DNA from: Phaeospirillum sp.
GTDB taxonomy: Bacteria; Pseudomonadota; Alphaproteobacteria; Rhodospirillales; Magnetospirillaceae
DNA: 64,000 nt
Direction: 5' to 3'
Assembly: GCA_030651575.1 (NCBI GenBank)
Contig: JAUSFB010000048.1
Location: 62,001-126,000 of the forward strand
Shown: positions 45,491-53,395 of the stretch, piece after piece
Numbering within the stretch: the stretch's first letter is position 1
Layout: the number at the start of each line of letters is the position of its first letter
Notes under the pieces: model-generated
The model's input: only the letters and a program-made list of their open reading frames with translations
Told to the model about the DNA's origin: nothing
Database searches by the model: none
Translations under genes and position numbers: made by a program

Positions 45491-45919
45491 TCATATCCGA
45501 AGGGCGGGGGAGACGATCCCCCGCTCTTGCAGGAATGATACGAATTCCATGTCGCCACGGATGACGTCGTCGATCAAGAAGCGGGCCATCTCCTCGAAGC
45601 AGCCGCGCAGGTGGTGACGTTCGACCATGGCGTCGCAGTTCTGTTTGACCCTGACCGCCTGCTCCAGCAGCTCTTCGTGATAGAGGCGGTGACGGTCGAG
45701 GCCGGGGAAGCCGATTTCACCGAGGATATGTTCCTCGCGGCTGAAATGCAGCGTCGCCGCCTCGATGAACGACGCCAGCAATCGCTTGCAGGCGTCGGTT
45801 CCGCCGTCCTCGTCGAGGGAGTCGGCGATGGCGTCGATGATCCGCGCCAGATTGGCGTGATCCTGGTCGATTTCGGGGTGACCAATCCTGAGCGCCATCA
45901 GATTTTGAAGTTTCGGCAC
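45491..45919 (-). CDS. Bacteriohemerythrin-like protein with altered fifth iron ligand
   Basis: 142 residues from a GTG at 45919 with AGGGAG upstream. Four-helix hemerythrin fold with expected diiron ligands His21, His58, Glu62, His77, His81 and Asp123. The position where His is expected, five before Asp123, is Asp118 (FLIDDVIRGDMEF). Bacteriohemerythrin binds O2 in a mu-oxo diiron site; the change may alter O2 binding or turn it into a different sensor or oxidase. Free-standing single-domain protein. It is next to an EAL/GGDEF gene on the same strand, 65 bp downstream of it, so a link to second-messenger signalling is possible. Confidence 0.88.
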   Translation of the reverse strand: MPKLQNLMALRIGHPEIDQDHANLARIIDAIADSLDEDGGTDACKRLLASFIEAATLHFSREEHILGEIGFPGLDRHRLYHEELLEQAVRVKQNCDAMVERHHLRGCFEEMARFLIDDVIRGDMEFVSFLQERGIVSPALRI

Positions 45920-45983
45920 GGCCGGGACTCCCTGCCTCGGTGGAGGGATGACAGTCCAACTCTAGGCCCACTCCAGCCCTTTG

Positions 45984-47906
45984 TCAGCAAACCGAATCCG
46001 TGGCGCCGTCCCGGGGCTGGGATTGCTCGGGGCTGGATTTGACCAGGGTGGCGGCGCAGATATGGTCGGGGGAGTGCTTGGCGTCCTTCTTCAGCGAGGC
46101 GATCAGCCGACTGACCTCGTCGATGGAATGGAGGTCGCGGCAGCATGGCAGGCGCACCACCACGGCGCTGATGGTCATCAGCGGGAAGCTGGCGGGATTA
46201 CCCAGCCGGTCACGGCCGTCGATATGGCCCAGCCGGCGGGTTTCCTCGTCGTAGAAGGTCTCGACGTCGTGGCGGAAGGTCTCGATCAGATCGCGACATG
46301 CGGCCATGACCTCGGCGAAGTCCACGCCCCCAAACCCGGCAAAGAAGTCGTCGCCGCCGATATGGCCGGCAAAACCGCCATCCCGGGCCATGGTCCGCGA
46401 CAGCAAGTCGCTGAACAGCAAGATGGCGCGGTCGCCCAGGCGGAAGCCGTATTTGTCGTTGAACGGCTTGAAGTTGTCGAAGTCGAAATAGACCAGCGAA
46501 TATTCTCGCTCCACCCGATCCAGCGCCCCTGACACCCAGTCGACGATGACGGTGTTGCCGGGCAGCCGGCTGAGCGGGTTCTGATCGCGGGCGGCCGCCA
46601 GATTCTTCTCGTTGATGACCCGCAGCAGGGAGTGGGCCGACAAAAAGCCCACATAGGTGGTGCCGTCAACGATCATGATCCCGTCCGAGCCCTCCACCGT
46701 GGCATAGGCCTCCAGGATATGCTCGGCCCTGCTGTTGAGGTCGGCCATGGGGCAGCGAATGACAAAGTCCCTGAGGGTGCGGCCAAAGCTCTTATTGGCG
46801 ATCAGCTCCTTGCCGAAGGGCGAGTAGGTGTAGTCCTTCAACTCCTTTTCGCGCACGATGCCGACCGGCTGGCCGGCGCCGTCGATCACCGGAAAGAAGG
46901 TGGCGGATTTGTCGGCCCGAAAGCGTTCAAACACCTGTTCCATGGGGGCGTTCAGCAGTACGGGCGTCAGCCGCGCCACCTGATCGGCGATGATGCGCTG
47001 GTCCGAAACGGCGCTGCGGCGCTCGCGCCGGGCCAGCACGGCGATGGCGTCGTATTGGGGCAACAACCGGGCGGGATCGAGGGTGGCCCGCTGGGCCAGC
47101 CAACCCTGGATCAGGTCGCAACCGATTTCCTTGCAGGCGAAGAACTCCCGCTCGGTCTCGATGCCCTCGGCCACCACCACGACTCCCAGCAGATGGGCGA
47201 TGTTGACGATATGGGCCAGAAACACCTTTTTCTTGGCGTCGTCGGCGATGTCGGAAATAAAGAACCGGTCGATTTTGAGGACGTCAGGCTCGGAAAAGTA
47301 CAGCAGCTGAAGCCCGGAAAAGCCGGTCCCGAAATCATCGATGGCGAGGCGAAAGCCATGGCGCTTGTAGTGCCTGATCGCGGTGATCGCGTCCTGGGGC
47401 TGGCCCAGGGAATGACGTTCCGAAATCTCGAAGGCCACCGCCGATTCCGCGACGCCGTAGCGGGCCAGCATGGCCCTGGTCCGTTGGGGAAGCTCGTCAT
47501 CGCCGGCCAGCGCCCGGTTGTCCAGATTGATGAACAGCTTGACGGCGTGGTGATGGGGCAAGGTGACGAACTTCGCCAGGGCCTTTTCGCGCAGCTCCAT
47601 CTCGATCTCGGGCAGGATGCCCAGCGCGTAACAGCTGTCGAAGAAATCGGCGATGGAGGCGAAGCCGGCTTCCTCCGTGTTGCGCAACAGGGCCTCGTAG
47701 CCATAGCAGGCGCCGGAATGGATGTTGATGATGGGCTGGAAGGCGATTTCGAGGATGGCGAGGATGCGGTTCCAGTGATCGTCGGAGGGCGGCGGCGCCG
47801 CCCGTCCCGGCAATGGAAACGGCCGGCGGTGGTCGCGCAATGCCGCCCGGTCGCCCCGGGGCTGGGCCGGTGACGCCTTGATCTTGTCCAATGTGGACTT
47901 CGCCAT
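45984..47906 (-). CDS. c-di-GMP enzyme: EAL, CBS pair, GGDEF
   Basis: 640 residues. After a 45-residue N-terminus the EAL domain (about 50-280) has YGYEALLRN, INLDN, FEISERHS, DDFGTGFSGL, LKIDR, AEGIETE and QGWLAQ, so the phosphodiesterase site looks complete. Two CBS repeats (about 310-425) include VIDGAGQPVGIVREK and MIVDGTTYVGFLSAHS. The C-terminal GGDEF domain (about 450-600) has LVYFDFDNFKPFNDKYGF and the signature GGDDF in place of GGDEF, with no I-site seen. Likely hydrolyses c-di-GMP, with CBS controlling it through a nucleotide. No membrane segment. Confidence 0.92.
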   Translation of the reverse strand: MAKSTLDKIKASPAQPRGDRAALRDHRRPFPLPGRAAPPPSDDHWNRILAILEIAFQPIINIHSGACYGYEALLRNTEEAGFASIADFFDSCYALGILPEIEMELREKALAKFVTLPHHHAVKLFINLDNRALAGDDELPQRTRAMLARYGVAESAVAFEISERHSLGQPQDAITAIRHYKRHGFRLAIDDFGTGFSGLQLLYFSEPDVLKIDRFFISDIADDAKKKVFLAHIVNIAHLLGVVVVAEGIETEREFFACKEIGCDLIQGWLAQRATLDPARLLPQYDAIAVLARRERRSAVSDQRIIADQVARLTPVLLNAPMEQVFERFRADKSATFFPVIDGAGQPVGIVREKELKDYTYSPFGKELIANKSFGRTLRDFVIRCPMADLNSRAEHILEAYATVEGSDGIMIVDGTTYVGFLSAHSLLRVINEKNLAAARDQNPLSRLPGNTVIVDWVSGALDRVEREYSLVYFDFDNFKPFNDKYGFRLGDRAILLFSDLLSRTMARDGGFAGHIGGDDFFAGFGGVDFAEVMAACRDLIETFRHDVETFYDEETRRLGHIDGRDRLGNPASFPLMTISAVVVRLPCCRDLHSIDEVSRLIASLKKDAKHSPDHICAATLVKSSPEQSQPRDGATDSVC

Positions 47907-48059
47907 GGGACACATCCCGCTTCCTCCGCTTCGACGACGCCATCCGCGGTCGGATTGAGCGTCGGCGAGGGGGGTGGAGTCAACGCGCCAAGAGGCCAGG
48001 GGGCGGCAAATTCACGGCGCTGTCATGTGTCGTCTCTCGGGCGTCCGGAAATGCCGGGC

Positions 48060-48500
48060 TTACTCCGGCCAGGTGACGATGTGGTAGTCCAGCAGCTCGG
48101 CGCGGGATTCGGTGATGACCCGGCCGCGCACCGAGATGCCGGCACGATGAACGCTGTCGGGATCGCCGGAGATCAGCGGGTGCCACCATGCCAGCGGCTT
48201 TTCCTCCGACAACAGGCGATAGGCGCAGGTGGAGGGCAGCCAGGAGATGTGTCGCATCGCCACCGGACTCAGCTGGACGCAGTCGGGCACATGGTTCCAG
48301 CGGCCGGGATAGTCCTTGCACTTGGCGGTGCCGATGTTGAGGAGCCGACACGCGACCTCGGTGTAGTGCACCTGGCCGGTATCGGCATCCTCGACCTTAT
48401 GCAGGCAGCAACGGCCGCAGCCGTCGCACAGGCTTTCCCATTGCGCGGTCGTCATGGCGCTCAGCGGCGTGGTCTGCCAGAACGGCGGAGCACTAGGCAT
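48060..48500 (-). CDS. YcgN/YkgJ-family cysteine cluster protein (UPF0260)
   Basis: 146 residues from MPSAPPFWQ at 48500. The Cys cluster CDGCGRCCLHK and further Cys residues (ACRLLNIGTAKCKDYPGRW, VPDCVQL, STCAYRLL) match YcgN (UPF0260) along the whole length, suggesting a bound Zn or Fe-S site. Function not established for the family. Start overlaps the 3' end of the PHA depolymerase gene by 8 bp, so it is translated with it. Confidence 0.9.
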   Translation of the reverse strand: MPSAPPFWQTTPLSAMTTAQWESLCDGCGRCCLHKVEDADTGQVHYTEVACRLLNIGTAKCKDYPGRWNHVPDCVQLSPVAMRHISWLPSTCAYRLLSEEKPLAWWHPLISGDPDSVHRAGISVRGRVITESRAELLDYHIVTWPE

Positions 48501-49713
48501 GGGTGCGGATGAACTCACGGACATGGGGGTAGACCTCTTCACGCCAACGGCGGCCATTGAAGACGCCATAATGGCCCACTTTGGGCTGTAGGTGGTAGCG
48601 CTGCATGTGGTCGGGCAGATTGGAACACAGGGCGTGCGCCGCCTTGGTCTGCCCGACGCCGGTGATGTCGTCCTTCTCGCCCTCGACGGTCATCAAGGCG
48701 GTCCGGCGGATATGCGACGGATCGACCTTGCGCCCGCGTGAGACCATGATGCCGCGCGGCAGATGATGTTCCTGGAACACCTTGCGGATGGTTTCCAGGT
48801 AATATTGGGCCGGCAGGTCCATCACCGACAGGTACTCATCGTAGAATGCCCGATGCTCCTCGGCGGAATCGCCGTCGCCCTTGACCATGTTCTGAAACAG
48901 CTTGACGTGCTCACCCACATGGCGTTCCAGGTTCATGCTCATGAAGCCCTGCAACTGGAGAAAGCCGGGATAGACCCTGCGGCCGCGGCCGGCATGGTTG
49001 GGGGGCACGGTATGGATCACGGTGCGCTCGAACCACGAGAACGGCTTGGTGGTCGCCATCTCGTTGACCTTGGTCGGATTGGCCCGTGTATCGATGGGGC
49101 CGCCCATCAGGGTCATGGAGCGCGGCTGACAGGGATGATCCTCGGCCGCCATCAGCGACACCGCCGCCATCACCGGCACCGAAGGCTGGCACACCGCCAC
49201 GATATGGGTGTCGGGGCCGAGGAAGGTCAGCAGCTCGACCAGTTGGTCCACATAATCGTCCAGGGAAAAGTCGCCGTCGCCCAGCGGCACATGGCGAGGA
49301 TCGATCCAGTCGGTGATGTAGACGTCATGCTCGTGCAGCAGGGTTTCGACCGTGCCGCGCAGCAGGGTGGCGAAGTGGCCCGACATGGGGGCCACGACCA
49401 GCACCTTGGGGTCGTTGCGGCCCTCGACCTCGCGCTTGAAATGCAGCAGCTGGACGAACGGCTTGGCCAACGCCACCACCTCGGTCACCGACACCTGCTG
49501 GCCGTCCACTGTGGTGAAGGGCAGGTTAAACGGCGGTTTTGGGTAGTGCCGGGTGGTGCGTTCGACCAGTTCGGCCCCGGCGGCCATGGCGCGGCCCATG
49601 CGGGTATAGGAGACCGGCACCCAAGGATGGCTGTAGACGGTCTGCATGGCTTCGGCGAACAGGCGCATGGGCGCGAAGGCTTGGCGCTGCATTTCGTGCA
49701 GGTGGTAGAGCAT
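48493..49713 (-). CDS. phaZ: Intracellular poly(3-hydroxyalkanoate) depolymerase
   Basis: 406 residues from MLYHLHEMQRQAFAP at 49713, the usual family start. The nucleophile is the Cys175 of IVAVCQPSVPVMAA, the CQPSVP motif of the R. eutropha PhaZ1 type intracellular enzymes, which use Cys in place of the Ser of extracellular ones. VEGEKDDITGVGQT supplies the Asp, and KVGHYGVFNGRRWREEVYPH the His. Mobilises carbon storage granules. An inverted repeat sits 40-75 bp upstream of the start and may be an operator. Confidence 0.96.
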   Translation of the reverse strand: MLYHLHEMQRQAFAPMRLFAEAMQTVYSHPWVPVSYTRMGRAMAAGAELVERTTRHYPKPPFNLPFTTVDGQQVSVTEVVALAKPFVQLLHFKREVEGRNDPKVLVVAPMSGHFATLLRGTVETLLHEHDVYITDWIDPRHVPLGDGDFSLDDYVDQLVELLTFLGPDTHIVAVCQPSVPVMAAVSLMAAEDHPCQPRSMTLMGGPIDTRANPTKVNEMATTKPFSWFERTVIHTVPPNHAGRGRRVYPGFLQLQGFMSMNLERHVGEHVKLFQNMVKGDGDSAEEHRAFYDEYLSVMDLPAQYYLETIRKVFQEHHLPRGIMVSRGRKVDPSHIRRTALMTVEGEKDDITGVGQTKAAHALCSNLPDHMQRYHLQPKVGHYGVFNGRRWREEVYPHVREFIRTHA

Positions 49714-49752
49714 CGCTTGAATCCCCGGCTGGACGTGATCAGGTGGTTGATG

Positions 49753-49788
49753 TTTTGTTGCACACAGAGACAAATTCACGCAACAAAA
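49753..49788. promoter_or_regulatory. Inverted repeat upstream of phaZ, candidate operator
   Basis: TTTTGTTGC (49753-49761) and its exact complement GCAACAAAA (49780-49788) are separated by 18 bp and lie 40 bp upstream of the phaZ start, in an AT-rich 149-bp gap between phaZ and cobB. Spacing suggests a protein site rather than a hairpin terminator. A PHA-related repressor (PhaR type) is a candidate, unproven. Confidence 0.5.
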
Positions 49789-49862
49789 TTATTGCGCACC
49801 ACGATACTGATTAAGGCTTGACGAAACGCCAAACCCATGCTGCGTCGCAACATACACGGAAG

Positions 49863-51182
49863 TCAGGCGCGGTCGATAAGGTGGATGAAGGACCCTGCCA
49901 TGCGTCCTTCGACCAGCCCGCACGATCCCAGCGGGATGCCGCTCGCATCGGCGATGTCGAACAGGGGGGGGCCTTGTTCGCTCAAGACGGTGGCGTAGTG
50001 AAACTCGTGGCCTCGAAAGCCGTCGCCCGCCAGCCCCAGCGCCCCGCCAAGCCGCAGGCGGGCCGTGCGATAGCCGAGGTGAAGCCGCCGCCGGGCAAAG
50101 GATGTTTCCAGACCCAGCAGCCCAGCCATGGTGTGGGCGACGCCGTCGGCGTCCACCAGGACGCGGCCCAGCGCCATATAGCCGCCGCATTCCCCCAGCA
50201 GCGCCGCGCCGCGCCCGGCGGCTTCGCGCAGGCCGCCAAGGAACTGGGCATTGCCGGCCAGGCGTCCGGCATACAGCTCGGGATAGCCGCCGGGCAGATA
50301 GACCGCATCGGCCGCCGGGTCGGGGACCTGATCGTCCAGGGGCGAAAAGAAGGATAACTCGGCCCCGGCGGCGCGCCAGCCCTCCAGCAGGGCGGGGTAG
50401 GCGAAGGCGAAGGCGGAATCGGCGGCGATCGCGATACGGCCGCCCAGGGGCGGAACCGGCGGCGAGGCCTCCGCCGGAGCCAGCCGCGACGGTTGGGCCA
50501 ACCCCGCCAGGGCGTCCACATCCAGGTGGCGCTCCATCAGGGCGCTGGCGCCGTCGAGGAAGGCGGCGAGGTCGGGGCGCTCGCAGGCCTGGACCAGCCC
50601 AAGATGGCGACTGGGCATCTCCAGGCCGGGGTCCGAGGGCAGGAAGCCCAGCAGGTGGACCTCGGGGCAGGCGGCCCGGCAGGCATTGGCGATGGCGGCG
50701 CGGTGGCGCTCGCCCGAGACCCGGTTGAAGATCACTCCCCGGACCGCGATATCGGCGCGCAAGCGGGCAAAGCCGGCCAGCACCGCCGCCGCCGAGCCGG
50801 CCATGCCACGGGCATCGATCACCAGCACCACCGGCCAGCCGGTCAGGGCGGCCAGATCGGCGGTGCTGCCATCGGGCTCGCCCGGCGCGGCGAAAGCGCC
50901 GTCGAACAGGCCCATGACGCCCTCGCACACCACCAGTTCGGAATCCTGAGCCAGCCGGCCCGCCAGCCGGGCCAACGTCGCCGGCCGCATGGCCCAGCCG
51001 TCCAGGTTGAAGCAGGGCCGCCCGGAGGCGGCGGCGTGGAAGGCCGGATCGATATAGTCGGGTCCGACCTTGGCCGAGGCGACGCGAAGGCCGCGCCGGC
51101 TCAACAGGCGCAACAGTCCCAGGACGACGGAGGTCTTGCCGCTGCCCGATGACGGGGCGGCGACGATCAATCCCTTACCCAA
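49863..51182 (-). CDS. cobB: Cobyrinate a,c-diamide synthase
   Basis: 439 residues from a TTG at 51182, the only credible start. N-terminal ATP-binding domain starts GLIVAAPSSGSGKTSVVLGLLRLL with P-loop, and has KVGPDYIDPAFH. The C-terminal glutamine amidotransferase domain has GECGGYMALGRV with nucleophile Cys and HEFHY with the His. It amidates the a and c side chains of (hydrogeno)cobyrinate. It overlaps the SCO gene by 8 bp, last gene of the minus-strand cobA-safE-sco-cobB operon. Confidence 0.95.
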   Translation of the reverse strand: MGKGLIVAAPSSGSGKTSVVLGLLRLLSRRGLRVASAKVGPDYIDPAFHAAASGRPCFNLDGWAMRPATLARLAGRLAQDSELVVCEGVMGLFDGAFAAPGEPDGSTADLAALTGWPVVLVIDARGMAGSAAAVLAGFARLRADIAVRGVIFNRVSGERHRAAIANACRAACPEVHLLGFLPSDPGLEMPSRHLGLVQACERPDLAAFLDGASALMERHLDVDALAGLAQPSRLAPAEASPPVPPLGGRIAIAADSAFAFAYPALLEGWRAAGAELSFFSPLDDQVPDPAADAVYLPGGYPELYAGRLAGNAQFLGGLREAAGRGAALLGECGGYMALGRVLVDADGVAHTMAGLLGLETSFARRRLHLGYRTARLRLGGALGLAGDGFRGHEFHYATVLSEQGPPLFDIADASGIPLGSCGLVEGRMAGSFIHLIDRA

Positions 51183-51777
51183 TATGCTTCTTCAGCCCCG
51201 CCACCAGATCGTCGACCGAAATGCCGTGGGTGAAATGGGCGACGAAGCGGCCGTCCGGCCCCATCAGATACAAGATGGCCGAGTGATCGACGGTGTAACT
51301 GTCGGGCGAGTCGCCCTTGACCTTGGCGGCGTAGACCTTGAACTCCTTGGCCACCTTGGCGATCTGCTCCGGCGAGCCGGACAGGCCCTGGATGGTGGGG
51401 CCAAAGGCCTCCACATAGCTTTTCATCACCGCCGGAGTGTCGCGTTCGGGGTCGATGGTGATGAAGATCGGCACCACCTTCTTGGTGAAGTTCGGGCCCA
51501 GCTTGTCCAGCGCGCCGGACACCGTCGAAAGGGTGGTCGGGCAGACATCGGGGCAGTAGGTGTAGCCGAAGAAGATCAGCATGTAGCGATTGCGGAAATC
51601 CCGATCCGACACGGTCTTGCCGGTCTGGTCGATCAGGGTGAACGGTCCGCCGATGGCCGGGGTCGCCTTGCCGCTGTCGGTGGCCTGGCCGCTCCAGACG
51701 ACGATGCGGACGCCGACGACCACGAAGGCGATCACGATGACGCCCACCAGGGCGATCAGGGTTCGCGAGAATCTCAT
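51175..51777 (-). CDS. SCO1/SenC-family copper chaperone
   Basis: 200 residues with an N-terminal hydrophobic anchor (about 7-28). The thioredoxin-like domain has FFGYTYCPDVCPTTLSTV, the CxxxC copper site, and the His ligand appears in SYTVDHSAILYLMGPDG. It delivers copper to the CuA site of cytochrome oxidase or acts as a thiol reductase in the periplasm. It lies between the SafE-type gene and cobB in one operon, 16 bp after the former. Confidence 0.95.
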   Translation of the reverse strand: MRFSRTLIALVGVIVIAFVVVGVRIVVWSGQATDSGKATPAIGGPFTLIDQTGKTVSDRDFRNRYMLIFFGYTYCPDVCPTTLSTVSGALDKLGPNFTKKVVPIFITIDPERDTPAVMKSYVEAFGPTIQGLSGSPEQIAKVAKEFKVYAAKVKGDSPDSYTVDHSAILYLMGPDGRFVAHFTHGISVDDLVAGLKKHIG

Positions 51778-51793
51778 TCCGGTCTCTCCGTCC

Positions 51794-52543
51794 TTAGAGC
51801 AGTTGCCAGGCCATGAAGCCCAGAACGCCCGCGTTCAAAATCAAGATCGCCGGGGCCAGCCGCAGCAATGGCCCCCGCCAATGGGTTATGGCCGCATGGC
51901 CGACGGCTCCGACCACCACCAGCATCGGCATCGTGCCGGCGGTGAAGGCCAGCATGCCGGCGGCTCCGGCGATGGCGTTGCCGCCCGCCGCCGCCGCCGC
52001 CAGGGCCGCGTAAAGCAGGCCGCAGGGGATAAATCCCAGCGCCACGCCCAGCAGCCAGCCGCGCAGTCCGAACGGACTGGCGAACAGGGGCCGCGCCAGC
52101 CGGCCGATGCGGGCCGACCAGAAACTCTCGCCACCTTCGTTCCCTGAGACCTTCAGGCCCGGCGCCGCCAGGGATAGCAGCGCCAGCGCCGCCAGGGTCA
52201 GCAGGCCGGCGGCCAGCCAGCGGAAGCCGGGAAAGCCCCCCAGGATGCCGGCGAAGAAGGCGGCCCCCGCCCCTAGCGCCGCATAGGTGGTGGCGCGGCC
52301 GAGATGATAGGGCACCAGCGCCGCCCCCGCCAGCCTTCGCATCTCGGTCATGCGCTCCAGCGGGATCGCCTCCATGCGGGCGGCGACCTGGGACAGCACG
52401 AACGGGCCGCACATGCCGGAACAGTGACTGAGGCTGCCGATCAGGCCGGTGAGGAACAAACTGCCCAGCAGACCTTCGCGATTCTCGATTCCGACCCGGC
52501 AGACGGCTATGCCGGAATGCAGCAATTCGCTCCACCCGGTCAT
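51794..52543 (-). CDS. SafE/TauE-like (UreH-type) membrane protein
   Basis: 249 residues starting at an ATGA overlap with cobA. Six or so membrane segments. The sequence LIGSLSHCSGMCGPFVLSQ and VPYHLGRATTYAALGA, GVALGFIPCGLLYAAL are the signature of the branch found beside cbb3 oxidase and copper-handling genes. It probably transports a metal or thiol-related compound for cytochrome oxidase assembly. The neighbouring SCO gene supports that. Sulfite export, as in the family name, is less likely here. Confidence 0.88.
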   Translation of the reverse strand: MTGWSELLHSGIAVCRVGIENREGLLGSLFLTGLIGSLSHCSGMCGPFVLSQVAARMEAIPLERMTEMRRLAGAALVPYHLGRATTYAALGAGAAFFAGILGGFPGFRWLAAGLLTLAALALLSLAAPGLKVSGNEGGESFWSARIGRLARPLFASPFGLRGWLLGVALGFIPCGLLYAALAAAAAGGNAIAGAAGMLAFTAGTMPMLVVVGAVGHAAITHWRGPLLRLAPAILILNAGVLGFMAWQLL

Positions 52544-53322
52544 CGCGGTTGCCACCAGTTCAGTTGGGCGCGCAGTCCCACCACGGCCCCCAGCACCAGC
52601 AGGGCCGGCGGCTTCAGCCCCGCCGCCGCCACCGCATCCACCACGCCGGCCAGGGTGGTTTCGACCACCGTCTGGCGCGGGGTGGCGGCGTCGCACACCA
52701 CCGCCATCAGCTCGTCTGGCCGGCGGCCGGCAGCCAGCAGCCGCGTCACCATGCGGTCGAGGTGCCTGAGCCCCATATAGAACACCATCACCGGCGCGCC
52801 CTTGGCCAGGGCGTCCCAGTCGAATTCGTCGGGAACCTCGCCATCGGCGCCGTGACCGGTGACGAAGGCGACGGCGGAATTGGTATCGCGCGAGGTGGCG
52901 GGAATGCCGGCATAGGCCAAGCCGCCGATGCCGGCGGTGATGCCCGGCACCACCCGAAAGCCGATGCCGGCCTCGGCCAGGGCCAGGGCCTCTTCCGGCC
53001 CCCGGCCGAACACGAAGGGGTCGCCACCCTTCAACCGCAACACCCGCAGGCCCTGTCGGGCCAGAGATACCAACCGGTCGGTGATATCGGTCTGTCTGGC
53101 CGAGGATTGGCCGCCGCGCTTGCCCATGGCCTCCACCACCGCCCCCGGCCGCGCCAGGGCCAGGATGCGCGGGTCCACCAGGGCGTCGCAGACGACACGG
53201 TCGGCCGCCCGCAGCGCGTGCAGCGCCAGCAACGACAGCAGGCCGGGGTCGCCGGGACCGGCGCCCACCAGCCACACGGTACCTGCCTCGAAGGGCGGAA
53301 GATCGAACGGCAATTCAAGCAT
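52540..53322 (-). CDS. cobA: Uroporphyrinogen-III C-methyltransferase (SUMT)
   Basis: 260 residues from the ATG at 53322. VWLVGAGPGDPGLLSLLALHAL, GGDPFVFGRGPEEA, and PGITAGIGGLAYAGIPATSR are the SUMT motifs. Makes precorrin-2 with two AdoMet. An alternative in-frame ATG at 53397 has GGAGG 7 nt upstream, giving 285 residues; it would overlap the cbiD start codon on the other strand in CATG. The shorter start is preferred because it leaves 73 bp for the divergent promoters. First gene of the cobA-safE-sco-cobB operon. Confidence 0.95.
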   Translation of the reverse strand: MLELPFDLPPFEAGTVWLVGAGPGDPGLLSLLALHALRAADRVVCDALVDPRILALARPGAVVEAMGKRGGQSSARQTDITDRLVSLARQGLRVLRLKGGDPFVFGRGPEEALALAEAGIGFRVVPGITAGIGGLAYAGIPATSRDTNSAVAFVTGHGADGEVPDEFDWDALAKGAPVMVFYMGLRHLDRMVTRLLAAGRRPDELMAVVCDAATPRQTVVETTLAGVVDAVAAAGLKPPALLVLGAVVGLRAQLNWWQPR

Positions 53323-53395
53323 GGGCGGCAGTATATGGATTTGGCTGAAATCGACCTCATGTATTTTCGGTAAGGGAGCGGGTAAAGTCCACGCC

